Source: Microglena sp. YARC
Lineage: Eukaryota > Chlorophyta > Chlorophyceae > Chlamydomonadales > Chlamydomonadaceae
Length of the DNA: 64,000 nucleotides
Reading direction: 5' to 3'
Assembly (NCBI GenBank): GCA_022414725.1
Contig: CM039462.1
Span: 50,984,112 to 51,048,111, forward strand
In this document: piece by piece, positions 1 through 9,479 of the stretch
Position numbering within the stretch: position 1 is the first letter of the stretch
Layout of the letters: every line of letters starts with the position of its first letter
Notes under the pieces: model-generated
Told to the model about the DNA's origin: nothing
Database searches by the model: none
The model's input: only the letters and a program-made list of their open reading frames with translations
Position numbers and translations under genes: made by a program

Positions 1-215
1 ACCCGGGACCAGCCAACTGTACCGGGGTCGATCTGTACCGCGACCAGCATACTAGACCGGGACCATCGACTTGACCGGGCCTAGCAAACTGCAAGGGCTA
101 ATACTGTAATAATCAATTCGGGAACACAAGACTGTATTTTGCAGTACGTGAATAACTAGAGGCCATAGTTCGACTCTGTCCAAGGTCCTATCAGTTTGCT
201 TGCTATGTCGGTATT
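1..215. other. Upstream region of the first gene, no ORF
   Basis: No coding region is visible. A short motif of the form ACCGGGACC recurs imperfectly in the first 90 bases. A short upstream ATG at 205 is followed by a stop within about 12 codons, so the ATG at 216 is the first that opens a long frame. No TATA box or initiator can be assigned with confidence. Confidence 0.4.
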
Positions 216-979
216 ATGCCGCCGAAGGACCCTGACGAGGTGAATTCTTTTAAGAGACCCTTTCTTCCTAACCAACCTACGCAAACCGATTCACGTCGTA
301 AACAAACGCGAAGAGACATTTTCTCCAACTTCGTAACAACCCATTCAAGGGTTGTTCCCGGGAAAATACCTAAGCGGCAACCTGTGCAACCTAAACCTTT
401 ACGCTCTGGTGCTGTAGCTACCCAGCCTGCGCAACCTCGACAACCAGCTGCAGTGCCTGCAAAACCTCGACTGTTGGAAACTAGGACTCTGTCCTTCAAT
501 ACAGTTGAGAGCTTTGCGTACAGTAGCATGTCCCCTCCAAAAGGTGGTGGTGTCACAAGCAAGTCTAAACAAGTCCGTGCAGCAGAAAACTTACCTGAGG
601 AACGTACACCAGTAGCTGATGCGGTAACAGGTGAAGGGGGAAGTGAGAGGCCACCACGACCACCACCCATTGGTTGGGCTGAAGGACCTCACAACCCTGA
701 TGGACCCCTTGAATTTACCAAGATCGCCAGAGATGAAAGTGATGCAGACTCCAAATTGTATTGGGCACCATATGTCACCTTCACCTACATGGGTAATGAA
801 GAGGATCGATTAGGCGTGCACAAGATAGGTATCGTCGCATGGGACAGTGAACGAGATGCGCTTCTTCGCAAGGGTAGGAAGTCCCCCTATCAGCTCTGCA
901 TGGACGACTTGATGGACTATGGAGGAAGGACAGAACAAGGTGGAAAGCAAATCTTTATTCCGTGCCCGCATATAGTCAA
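216..979 (+). CDS. Exon 1: Pro-rich basic N-terminus
   Basis: This exon encodes 254 codons plus two bases. The first half is rich in Pro, Gln, Lys and Arg with short runs such as QPVQPKPLR and RPPRPPPIGW, typical of a disordered tail. The last 80 residues (from about GPLEFTKIARDESDADSK) look folded, with aromatic and acidic residues. The exon ends in the strong donor GTAAGT at 980. Phase 2 is completed by the first base of the exon starting at 2209, which supports this splice. No known domain is recognised here. Confidence 0.6.
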
Positions 980-3900
980 GTAAGTTCAGATGGGTGTTGC
1001 TTATGAATTTGGACTATGTGTATTCCGAGTACATGTTTTTTGAATCATTCGCTCGTTGGGTTTGTCAATGCTCCCGATTATGATCGGGAGGACTGTGTGT
1101 ATTCCGAGTACATGTTTTCTGTATCATTCTATCGTTGGGTTTGTCAATGCTCCCGATTATGATCGGGAGGACTGTGTGTATTCCGAGTACATGTTTTCTG
1201 TATCATTCTCTCGTTGGGTTTGTCAATGCTCCCGACTACGATCGGGAGGACTGTGTGTATTCCGAGTACATGTTTTCTGTATCATTCTATCGTTGGGTTT
1301 GTCAATGCTCCCGATTATGATCGGGAGGACTGTGTGTATTCCGAGTACATGTTTTCTGTATCATTCTCTCGTTGGGTTTGTCAATGCTCCCGATTATGAT
1401 CGGGAGGACTGTGTGTATTCCGAGTACATGTTTTCTGTATCATTCGCGCGTTGGGTTTGTCAATGCTCCTGATTATGATCGGGAGGACTGCATGTATTCT
1501 GAGTACATGTTTTCTGTATCATTCTCTCGTTGGGTTTGTCAATGCTCCCGATTATGATCGGGAGGACTGTGTGTATTCCGAGTACATGTTTTCTGTATCA
1601 TTCTGTCGTTGAGTTTGACAATGCTCCTGATTATGATCGGGAGGACTGTGTGTATGCCGAGTACATGTTTTCTGTATCATTCGCTCGTTGGGTTTGACAA
1701 TGCTCCCGATTATGATCGGGAGGACTGTGTGTATTCCGAGTACATGTTTTCTGTATCATTCTATCGTTGGGTTTGTCAATGCTCCCGATTATGATCGGGA
1801 GGACTGTGTGTATTCCGAGTACATGTTTTCTGTATCATTCTATCGTTGGGTTTGTCAATGCTCCCGATTATGATCGGGAGGACTGTGTGTATTCCGAGTA
1901 CATGTTTTCTGTATCATTCTCCGGTTGGGTTTGTCAATGCTCCTGATTATGATCGGGAGGACTGTGTGTATTCCGAGTACATGTTTTCTGTATCATTTTC
2001 TCGTTGGGTTTGTCAATGCTCCCGACTACGATCGGGAGGACTGTGTGTATTCCGAGTACATGTTTTCTGTACCATTCTCTCGTTCGGTTTGTCAATGCTC
2101 CCGACTACGATCGGGAGGACTGTGGGTTTTTCTCTACATGTGAATCTGAATTTGAATTTGAATCTGAATCTGAATCATTTGCTCTACCAACCTATTTGTC
2201 GTACGCAGCGTCTACCTAGACGGTACCGTGGAATTAAAAGTCCACGCGGACGAGCAGGTTTTGGGATGCGGTGTCATGGACGAATGGACCAAGGAGCGCC
2301 AAGAGCCAATGAACATCGAAGTCGTTGCTGGTGGACCAGCCTTCAAAGTTACGGCTACGCACACTCACTGGTTGAGGTTTCGCGGCGAATGCAGGCCTAT
2401 GTGTGGAGCTGATGATTTCTGGTCGACACTCACCCTTGCGGGATCCAAGCCAGCCTAGATGAAGTTACTAGCGTTCGGAGGCCCATGTCTGGATCCCTAT
2501 CATGCATACCATTTCACATTCGACCTCTTCGTATGGTGGCGTAAAATGCGCACCCCTTCTGTTAGGGTCGGCAAGGGCGGATTTATCGCCGACAAAGAGC
2601 TTGAGGAAAGTAAGGCGTGGGTTGAGACATGCGAAGCAAAGCTCAGGAACGATTTCAAGGACTTTGGTCCTGGCGACAGGAGGTCACCTCGATCTTTACC
2701 AATAGAGCCTTCACCTGACGCCGGTAAGAGAGCAATCGAACGGACTGTACTGCTGCACCACGGCTCAGGTCAAATTTTCAAATCTGACAGGTACATTTTG
2801 AATATTACGTACGCTGTGGGATGTACACCGTTCGAAACAACCATTGTGTGCTGACCGCAACTGCCGCTTTCAATTTCGATAGGATATTGCATAACTTCTG
2901 CACTCTTTCCATTTCCTTCAGGCTCCGCGAAGAAGGCAGGAAGGAAGCGACGAGATCAGCCCACTACAATCAACGAAGAGGGCAGATCGCCGACAACTTT
3001 GTAAGTTCATCGTATTCAAATTGTTATCTCCTTTCGCAATTGATCACTCGTTCGCGTGAATGAACCATTGCAGTCAAGTCTGTTCCCTGCATCGTAGTCG
3101 TGTCGATTGCATCAACTTAAACACGCGCGTCACTGATTTTGAATACCGTCCTCCTTATCTCGAAAATAGTCGATGCGCATTGTTTACTCCGCACTATGTA
3201 TATGTGATCAGGACAAGGGTCCAGCAAAAAAAACAGGGACAGAGTATCTGTACCCTGGCCGCTAGCATTGACGACATGAAGTACCCAATGGCGACAGACG
3301 GCCTCTAACAACCAATCTGTGATGATATGTCCAAGTTCCTCGAGGCCTGCCGTGAACTGCTTTTCGCAAACCCCATTCCGCCTCGCAGTATCCATCTCAA
3401 TGCGTTGAACACCATCAGGGGAGTCGTGGGTTTCCTCGTCATGGACTTTAAAAGGCGGAGGAAAGATGGAGGAGCAGGGATTCCGATGTCGAACCTGACA
3501 GAGGAGTTCATGTTGTCATTGAGGGTAAAGTACGGTGATTTGCCAGTGTGGAAAAGGGGAGAGCCTTCCGAAGAATTTTTCCGTCTCTACGATGGTGGAC
3601 AGATGTATCCACACCTGATATCGGCAGCTACAGCAGTGTTCATGGACGCTGACCACCAGATTGGAGCCGGTCGGGTCCAGCTAGAGACGGCAACAGTCAG
3701 CGCGCACCTTTACAACATGAAGGCGAAAACATTCCATTGTGATGAAATCCGTAAGGTGCGTAGATGTTTAAAATGATAGACTACAAGTTGAAAAGTTGAC
3801 GCTCCCGATCATAATCGGGAGGATGATGTGTTAAGCATGTCTTTTCACCACTTCAAAATCCATTACACATAATCCTTCCGATCATAGTCGGGAGCATCAC

Positions 3901-4982
3901 GTTGTTCAACTTGTCTTCCAACCCATAATCTAACTGACTTGTACATATTTCGTTTACTCTTGCAGGTGCCTGGCAAACTGATCGACTTGGTGATCATCGA
4001 CCCCTGTCTCCCTGGCGATGAAAAGGGACCGTTGTGGCTCGTCGATGAAGACTCTTGGAGTTCGACTGATGTGATCGACATGCTGCGGAACTTAGCAGGC
4101 CAGAATCGGAAGTTTGCCTCAGTGTGCCATGTGGTCGTGTACACCAACCAAGAGGAAGGCAGCAGGTTCCTTGTGGCTTTCAGAGAAGCTGGCGTGGCTG
4201 ACATTCGCCTTACCCACATTACACGCATGGGGCCAGACTTCAAGACACATTCCACCAGCATCGCCATCTCGGGGATCTTGCATCAAGGTGCGGGACAAGC
4301 GGGCCCGTCCTCGAAAGCTTCCAGTTCTTCTTCTGGTCTTGCCGCTGCCATCACGGTCTTCCTACCGCCTATTGACGCACAGAAAAGTGCCATTGGACGC
4401 CCCGACATTAGCGGCTGCTCGATGAGTCCCAAACAAGTTGGATACCGCAGGAGAAGTGTCGCCGAATTCCGTCACTTTGTGCGGGAGCTTAGCTCCGTTG
4501 GCAACTATGTGATGTGCATGCAAGCTGGCGATGCCTCGGGCATGCTAGGGGCTTTGCTAGAGAGGAGGAACGCCATTGGCTTGGACTGTATCACTCAGAA
4601 GCTTGGGGCTGCTGCATGGCGTTTGAACATGTTTGCAAAAACGGAGCAGGCTATTCTATCACGTCTCGAAGCCTGTACTGATGCAGATGATGAAACAAGG
4701 GTGAGGACGGCGGTACTGGTTCAGGAAGACATTGACGCAGAGTTTCGCGACAACCCTGCTGAGCCCAGTGAGGAAATGATGCAAAAGCTAGAGACGTGTC
4801 TCCAGACATATCGCGAGGAGAAAGCCGCAAATTGGCCTGAGGAGGAGTTCGAGGCCTGCAAGGAGAAGGTTCTGGAAAGCTGCATCAGTGCAGCAACAGT
4901 AAAAGGGCTGATGAGTTCCAAGAAGTTAGATTTTGCCCTCGTTGGGTTGTGTGTCAACTTGTTCCCAGAGCAAGACGAGTAA
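216..4982 (+). CDS. Five-exon gene, permuted DNA amino-methyltransferase-like protein, two in-frame stops
   Basis: Exon model: 216-979, 2209-2768, 2922-3000, 3212-3755, 3966-4982. Each intron has GT-AG ends (for example TCAA|GTAAGT at 980, CAG|GTCAAA at 2769, AAG|GTGCGT at 3756; acceptors GTACGCAG, CCTTCAG, GTGATCAG, CTCTTGCAG), and the phase left by each exon is completed exactly by the next. The conceptual product is about 987 codons. The N-terminal 170 residues are Pro/Lys/Arg-rich and probably disordered; exon 3 is basic (KKAGRKRR), a possible nuclear signal. The C-terminal 350 residues read like the N6/N4 DNA-methylase family in beta order: a motif-IV-like segment (LVIIDPCL) first, then a motif-I-like segment (VGNYVMCMQAGDASG) followed by RRNAIGLD. 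The usual DPPY is DPCL and FxGxG is altered, so catalysis is doubtful. TAG at 2456 and TAA at 3306 interrupt the frame: pseudogene, missed small introns, or recoding. The family assignment is by eye. Confidence 0.55.
1040..2125 (+). repeat. 79-bp minisatellite in intron 1, each unit carrying a hairpin
   Basis: About 13.5 head-to-tail copies with a 79-bp spacing. Each unit contains CTCCCGATTATGATCGGGAG, an 8-bp perfect stem with a TATG loop, followed by GACTGTGTGTATTCCGAGTA. Some copies carry the compensating pair of changes GACTACGATC in the loop region or a T in place of C in the 5' arm. The whole array lies between the donor at 980 and the acceptor at 2208, so it is intronic. Open frames through it (about 138 codons, Cys-rich) are a by-product of the period and are not called as genes. 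Confidence 0.9.
2209..2768 (+). CDS. Exon 2 with an in-frame TAG
   Basis: The exon starts after TTTGTCGTACGCAG and continues the exon 1 frame. It encodes a segment with VYLDGTVELKVHADEQ and several Trp/Cys/His residues. A single TAG at 2456-2458 interrupts the frame. The same frame then stays open for more than 100 codons, beginning with an ATG, so the stop sits between two equally coding-like halves. The donor CAG|GTCAAA at 2769 gives a phase that joins exon 3 in the basic frame. A donor at 2791 (CAG|GTACAT) is also possible and would select another frame of exon 3. An intron hiding the TAG (about 2351-2458) cannot be excluded, but its donor would be weak. Confidence 0.5.
2922..3755 (+). CDS. 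Exons 3 (2922-3000) and 4 (3212-3755) with an in-frame TAA
   Basis: Exon 3 is 79 bases and encodes a basic stretch (SAKKAGRKRR) that could be a nuclear localisation signal. Its donor is TTT|GTAAGT. Exon 4 follows acceptor GTGATCAG, keeps frame, and meets TAA at 3306-3308 in an otherwise open stretch of 181 codons. After the stop it encodes a mixed alpha/beta-looking region ending in AHLYNMKAKTFHCDEIRK, which is where a methyltransferase of beta order would have the segment leading into motif IV. The exon closes in phase 0 at AAG|GTGCGT and joins the exon at 3966 directly. Confidence 0.5.
3795..3915. repeat. Inverted pair of the same hairpin in intron 4
   Basis: GCTCCCGATCATAATCGGGA at about 3803 and CCGATCATAGTCGGGAGCAT at about 3878 lie in opposite orientation, flanked by GTTGACG and GTTGTTCAAC. 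Each one is itself a hairpin, and the two segments are inverted relative to one another. They are related to the unit of the intron 1 array. The arrangement looks like a very small foldback element. Confidence 0.6.
3966..4982 (+). CDS. Exon 5: methyltransferase-like core and C-terminus
   Basis: The acceptor is TTTACTCTTGCAG. The exon starts VPGKLIDLVIIDPCLPGDEK, placing a hydrophobic strand before Asp-Pro as in motif IV of DNA amino-methyltransferases. It continues with alternating strands and helices (SVCHVVVYT, GVADIRLTHITR), a Ser-rich linker at about 4310-4340, and then FRHFVRELSSVGNYVMCMQ, AGDASG and LERRNAIGLDCIT. That last arrangement matches the 'final helix, motif I strand, Gly loop, RxxIGxD' pattern of the N6/N4 methylase family. 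The end is an acidic, probably helical tail (PEEEFEACKEKVLESC) that stops at TAA 4980. Neither catalytic signature is canonical, so a structural or nucleic-acid-binding role is as likely as catalysis. Confidence 0.5.
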   Translation: MPGKLIDLVIIDPCLPGDEKGPLWLVDEDSWSSTDVIDMLRNLAGQNRKFASVCHVVVYTNQEEGSRFLVAFREAGVADIRLTHITRMGPDFKTHSTSIAISGILHQGAGQAGPSSKASSSSSGLAAAITVFLPPIDAQKSAIGRPDISGCSMSPKQVGYRRRSVAEFRHFVRELSSVGNYVMCMQAGDASGMLGALLERRNAIGLDCITQKLGAAAWRLNMFAKTEQAILSRLEACTDADDETRVRTAVLVQEDIDAEFRDNPAEPSEEMMQKLETCLQTYREEKAANWPEEEFEACKEKVLESCISAATVKGLMSSKKLDFALVGLCVNLFPEQDE

Positions 4983-5880
4983 TGTGCCAGTTAGCACTAG
5001 CGAGTCAGTAAGCTAGCTCCACTAAAACTGCCATCACCAGTGTTGAAGTAGCACCAATGGACTTGGTTGAGCATCAGTGCACCACGTAACATCGTGCACT
5101 AGACTAGGATTGCAGATTTCACGATTTAAATTTGTGTTGTACATAATGAGCTTTTGAGGTAGCACCATGGCGTCAGTTAGCACATGATCTGTCAGCACTA
5201 AGTGCAGAAGTTAGCACCAATGGACTTGTTGGCAGCAGTGCAATATTAGCATTGTGCACAAGTTTCACGAGTGTACCTGTTTGCACCATCCAACACACAT
5301 TTTGAGTGATTTAAGGATTCTAGGATGGCAGTTTGCAGATTTCAGGATTTAAATTTGTGTTATGTACATAATGAGCTTATGAGGTATGAAATTATGAATA
5401 ATAAGTCCTGAGTTAGGAGTTATTAGTTCTGACTTGTATAAGGTACATATAAGTTCTGAGTTGTGAGTTATAAATTATGAGGTACACATAAGTACAGATT
5501 TCGGAGTCGTAAGTACTAAGTTGGAATTTTGAACTGTTGAGTTGTGAGTTGTGAGATAAATAATTATGAGCAATGCGTTCAAGACTTTGTAAACAGCTTT
5601 CACCTTCCTCTTGACTGTCCTCTACAATTGATTTTGTATTCGAATACTTTCTCTCTCTCCAAACGAGCAAATCAATGTTACAATTGAAATTGAAGGGAAT
5701 AGTCTCTTTCTCCGGAATACAACAAAACAATCTTACAAAATAAATTGTAAGATATTTTCGTAAAAGCCAAAAAAGCAAAATCAATTAATTTGCGAAATCG
5801 ATCTTACAATATTTATCGTAAGATTTCAGTAAAATAAAAAATCCGTTCGGAAGCAGGAACGCCCATTAAAGCATACCCAC
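4983..5880. other. Intergenic, AT-rich, with a local duplication
   Basis: No gene is seen. A block around GATTTAAATTTGTGTT and ACATAATGAGCTT occurs twice, at about 5114-5160 and 5339-5385. The phrase GTTAGCACCAATGGACTTG also recurs. Downstream the DNA is rich in short GAGTTGTGAGTTAT-like phrases. A TGTAA-type polyadenylation signal for the preceding gene could be present but cannot be singled out. Confidence 0.4.
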
Positions 5881-6268
5881 CGCCACGGCTCCAGATAACT
5901 GCTGCTGGTTGGTTGGTTGGTTGGTTAGTTGGTTGGTTGGTTGGTTTCCTAGCCAGGTCAGCAATGCACACTCACCGCCACGGCTTCAGATAACTGCTGA
6001 TGGTTGGTTGGTTGGTTAGTTGGTTGGTTGGTTGGTTGGTTGGTTGGTTGGTTGGTTGGTTGGTTGGTTGGTTGGTTGGTTGGTTGGTTGGTTGGTTTCC
6101 CTGCCAAGTCAGCAATGCACACTCACCGCCACGGCTCCAGATAACTGCTGCTGGTTGGTTGGTTGGTTGGTTGGTTGGTTGGTTGGTTGGTTGGTTGGTT
6201 GGTTGGTTGGTTGGTTTCCCAGCCAGGTCAGCAATGCACACTCACCGCCACGGCTTCAGATAACTGCT
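5881..6268. repeat. (TGGT)n tracts inside a larger tandem repeat
   Basis: Three tracts of TTGG/TGGT repeats (about 5908-5946, 6001-6095, 6151-6215) are separated by a conserved spacer that reads roughly CCAGCCAGGTCAGCAATGCA, then CACTCACCGCCACGGCT, then CAGATAACTGCTG. The microsatellite is therefore nested in a compound repeat of about 100-150 bp that occurs three to four times. The 87-98 codon open frames (Val-Gly-Trp-Leu repeats) are artefacts of the 4-base period. Confidence 0.85.
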
Positions 6269-6477
6269 GATGTTTGTCCATGCGCCTATAGGCCTCAATG
6301 TCGTTGGTGCATGTAGTGGCTGCATATGTCAACGGATCATCCAACGCATCCATATCATGTTCTGGGTTGAAGAACCTGCAGCATATGCAGGCAGGCAGAG
6401 GGAGCGCAAGTCAAGCGCTGTTGCTGCAAGGGGTGTAACAGCTCGGCTTGGGCTGTACTCGACTCGATCGGCTCCTC

Positions 6478-7093
6478 CCACCAGCCAACCCACATACACA
6501 CCTCCTCCCACCAGCCAACCCACACACACACTTCTTCCCACCAGACAACCCACACACACCTCTCCCCACCATACAACCCACACACACCTCTTCCCACCAG
6601 ACAACCCACACACACCTCTTCCCACCAGACAACCCCCCCACACACACCTCTTCCCACCAAACAACCCCCACACACACCTCTCCCCACCATACAACCCACA
6701 CACACCTCTTCCCACCAGACAACCCACACACCTCTTCCCACCAGACAACCCCCCACACACACCTCTTCCCACCAAACAACCCCACACACACCTCTCCCCA
6801 CCATACAACCACACACACACCTCTTCCCACCATACAACCCACACATACACACCTCTCCCCACCATACAACCCACACACACCTCTTCCCACCAGACAACCC
6901 CCACACACCTCTTCCCACCAGACAACCCACACACACCTCTTCCTACCAGACAACCACACACACACACCTCCCCCCACCAGACAACCCACACCCCCACCTC
7001 TCCCCACCAGACAACCCACACCCCCACCTCTCCCCACCAGACAAACCCACACACTCACCTCTCCCCACCAGTCAAGCCACCACCAACTACCCC

Positions 7094-7124
<31 letters not shown>

Positions 7125-7132
7125 ACACACCT
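6478..7132. repeat. ~30-bp CA-rich minisatellite ending in poly-C and (CA)n
   Basis: The unit contains CACACACACCTCTTCCCACC and AGACAACCC with small length changes, repeated some 20 times to about 7080. It is followed by a run of 21 C (7090-7110) and a CA microsatellite. Long open frames on both strands (Pro/Thr/His-rich on plus, Gly/Cys/Val-rich on minus) overlap each other throughout and reflect composition only. Confidence 0.85.
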
Positions 7133-7175
7133 GCAATTGATGGCCTGCAGATCTGCCGAGCTCAAGGCACGCTTG

Positions 7176-7410
7176 CTATTTCTGGGGGAGCAGAAGACCT
7201 CCGATGTTGTCCGTCAGGCCAGTCCCCGACAGGGTCACGCCATTCACTGTGGAGAAAGAGATGCCCGGGTTCATCAGGTCCCATGTGGATGCCTGGGATG
7301 GGGCTGAGTCGTTCACATAGAACCAGGAGGAGGCAACGCACCCATCTCCTAAGGCCTCGCACAGATTCCAGCATTCAGTCGGACTGCTGGTCGTCCTTGT
7401 GACTTGGTTA
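7176..7410 (-). CDS. PAN/apple-like exon of a secreted modular protein (partial)
   Basis: Reading the minus strand from about 7410, after the acceptor-like TTGCTTGCAAACCCAG, the frame encodes SPTECWNLCEALGDGCVASS followed by WFYV. This C-x3-C-x6-C spacing with a following aromatic strand is typical of the first half of PAN/apple modules. PAN modules bind carbohydrate or protein in extracellular proteins and often share polypeptides with SRCR domains in green algae. An SRCR exon lies on the same strand 5 kb upstream in transcription order, so both could belong to one gene with repeat-swollen introns. The 3' boundary is uncertain: the frame runs to a TAG at 7176, and no strong donor was found. 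Confidence 0.4.
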
Positions 7411-7535
7411 CCTGGGTTTGCAAGCAATTTGCTTTTTCGGGACTGAGTTTTATACCTTCAAAATAACTTAAAAGATAACGCCTGGATGGACATGGTGTTA
7501 AGGGGACCCTCCCGTATGCCGCCGCAGCTGGGGAA

Positions 7536-7689
7536 AGTCACCATGGGAGAAATAGTAAGTCACCATGTCAGACATAGTCAGTCACCATGTCAGACATAGT
7601 CAGTCACCATGTCAGACACAGTAAGTCACCATGTCAGACACAGTAAGTCACCATGTCAGACATAGTCAGTCACCATGTCAGACATAGTA
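7536..7689 (+). repeat. 22-bp tandem repeat, about seven copies
   Basis: The unit is AGTCACCATGTCAGACATAG plus two bases, with alternation of CATAGTC and CACAGTA variants. The first copy (AGTCACCATGGGAGAAATAG) is diverged. No coding meaning is seen. Confidence 0.85.
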
Positions 7690-7848
7690 GGTGTAAAATC
7701 TCTTAGAATACCTCATAATACTGTACTTGGATTGGACATCTCGATTCGCTTTTTGGTGGAGCTGTAAAAATGCTGAGTAAATGCATGGACATATATCCAA
7801 GGAAAATGACATACATGCACAAACACCCACACACACCACCACACACCA

Positions 7849-7934
7849 CCTGGGTTTGCAATTGTTGTTTTGGGACTGAGTTGTATTCATATCCTCCTCC
7901 TCCTCATCACCATCACCACCATCACCACCGCCAA

Positions 7935-7969
<35 letters not shown>

Positions 7970-8055
7970 CCATTACGATCATCACCACCACCACCATCAT
8001 CACCACCCTGTTATCGTTATAGTTGTCGTCTTCCTCCTCGTCATCATCAGCATCA
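7849..8055. repeat. Duplicated intron-exon border followed by (CAT/CAC)n
   Basis: Positions 7849-7893 repeat the sequence around the PAN exon acceptor at 7408-7455 (ACCTGGGTTTGCAA, then TGGGACTGAGTT). From about 7893 to 8055 the sequence is a CAT/CAC/CCT trinucleotide tract with interruptions. His-rich and Asp/Met-rich frames in it are composition artefacts. Confidence 0.65.
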
Positions 8056-8098
8056 TAAATCCACAAATGATCCAAAGAGGCCCTCACCCTTTGTCACG

Positions 8099-8560
8099 GG
8101 GATGCCAGGTGAGGGGCTGGCATATTGGGTTTGGTGGTTTGTGTTGTGGGTTTGGTGGGTGTTGTGGTTTGTGTGGTGGGTGTGGTGGTTATATGATACC
8201 ATGCTCGCCTTTGCTCAACATCATATGATATGCCGGTCCTTACCCATAATGCACCCTTCCAAGCCAAATAAAAGGGTGCCGATGACCTCGGGACCACCGA
8301 GAGGCCAGGGTCCAAGAAGGAAGCGAAGCAGTAGGGACTGTCCATATGCAACATTTATGTGGTCTTTGGGACTGTTTTCTGAACCCTTTTGGCACCCTTG
8401 TGGCACGCCTTTCACCCATAATGCACCCTTTCAAGCCAAATAAAAAGGGTGCTAATAATGACCCCCTAAAGGGGCAATGCTCACCCTCTGTCACCAGGAT
8501 GCCAGGGGCCAAGAAGGAAGCAAAGCAGTAGGGACTATCCTTATACGGACTGTACGTGGT
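8099..8560. repeat. Two diverged copies of a ~180-bp block
   Basis: CCCATAATGCACCCTT then CAAGCCAAATAAAAGGGTGC and CAAGAAGGAAGCGAAGCAGT then AGGGACTGTCC occur at about 8243-8350 and again, slightly changed, at about 8413-8545. A third, shorter trace (GGGATGCCAGGTGAGGGGCT) is at 8099. The block is non-coding as far as can be seen. Confidence 0.6.
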
Positions 8561-8905
8561 GCAGGTAAGCACCTGCATTGGTGTATGTGTGGTAGTGGTG
8601 GGTGTGGTGGTGAGGAAGGTGTGTGCTCCTGCCTTGTGTCAAATCAGATTCTGGGTGAGTGGGGTGTGTGCGTGTGCAGTAGTGGTAGTGGTGGTGTGTG
8701 TATTCAGCAGCAGAGTGCCAACTGTAGCCACCACTGTGAGAGAGGGCGTTGACAACATTCTGGGTGAGTGGGGTGTGTGCGTGTGTGTGGTGGTGAGGAA
8801 GGTGTGTGCGTGTGTGTGGTGGTGAGGAAGGTGTGTGCGTGTGTGTGGTGGTGAGGAAGGTGTGTGCGTGTGTGTGGCGGTGAGGAAGCTGTGTGCACCT
8901 GCATT
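8560..8905. repeat. GTGTGTGG/GTGAGGAAG minisatellite
   Basis: Units combining GTGTGTGTGGTGGTGAGGAA and GGTGTGTGCGT repeat four times at about 8775-8890, with related but irregular sequence from 8575. The phrase GTGTCAAATCAG appears at both ends (8637 and 8905), suggesting a larger duplication. Confidence 0.7.
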
Positions 8906-8944
8906 GTGTCAAATCAGTTTGTTGAGTGTTTGAGCAATGGACTC

Positions 8945-9250
8945 TCAGTCGGGTGGTTTAAAAAGGAGCAGATTGGGGTTTAAAAAGTCGGTTTAAAAAG
9001 GAGCAAAAAAGCATAGGAGCAGCTTAGGGTTCAAAAATTCGTTTCAAAAAGTCAGTTTAGAATGGAGTGAAAAGGGAAAGGAGCAGTTTAGGGTTTAAAA
9101 CAGCGGTTTTAAAAGTCAGTTTAAAAAGGAGTGGAAAAGCAAAGGAATAGTTACGGGTTTACAAAGCCAATTAAAAAGTCAGTTTAAAAAGGAGCAAAAA
9201 AGCACAGGAGAAGCTTAGGGTTTAACCAGTCAGTTTAAAAATTCAGTCGC
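8945..9250. repeat. ~75-bp A-rich repeat, four diverged copies
   Basis: Each copy has AAAAAGTCAGTTTAAAAAGG, AGCAAAAAAGCA and GGAGCAGCTTAGGGTTTA with point changes. No coding frame is conserved across copies. The stretch to 9480 contains only CA/CCC-rich single-copy sequence with no gene seen. Confidence 0.7.
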
Positions 9251-9479
9251 TGTCAAGCTGGAATGCTAGGAGGATAGCTTCAGCTCAATCACCCCACATA
9301 ATAACTACAATGGTCACCCACCCCCACACCCACACCCGCCGTCAGGATCAGCCCCCACCACCCCCACCGCATCATTAGAAGTTCAAATCACCTGGACATC
9401 ATCCGTGATGGAAGCACACAGCTGTGTCTCACAGTCGCTGTCAAACTGGCATGCCATGCCCAGCTTCAGGCCAAACAGC

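Noticed and set aside
1056..2219. Cys-rich repeat frames (YSEYMFSVSF units)
   Set aside because: They lie wholly within a 79-bp intronic array, shift frame between units, and are bracketed by a matching splice donor and acceptor.
6329..7136. 241-codon Gly/Cys/Val-rich and Thr/Pro/His-rich frames
   Set aside because: Overlapping frames on both strands over a CA-rich minisatellite; composition only.
7770..8228. His-rich protein (metal-binding-like)
   Set aside because: The His run is translated (CAT/CAC)n microsatellite; the rest of the frame is a duplicated non-coding block.
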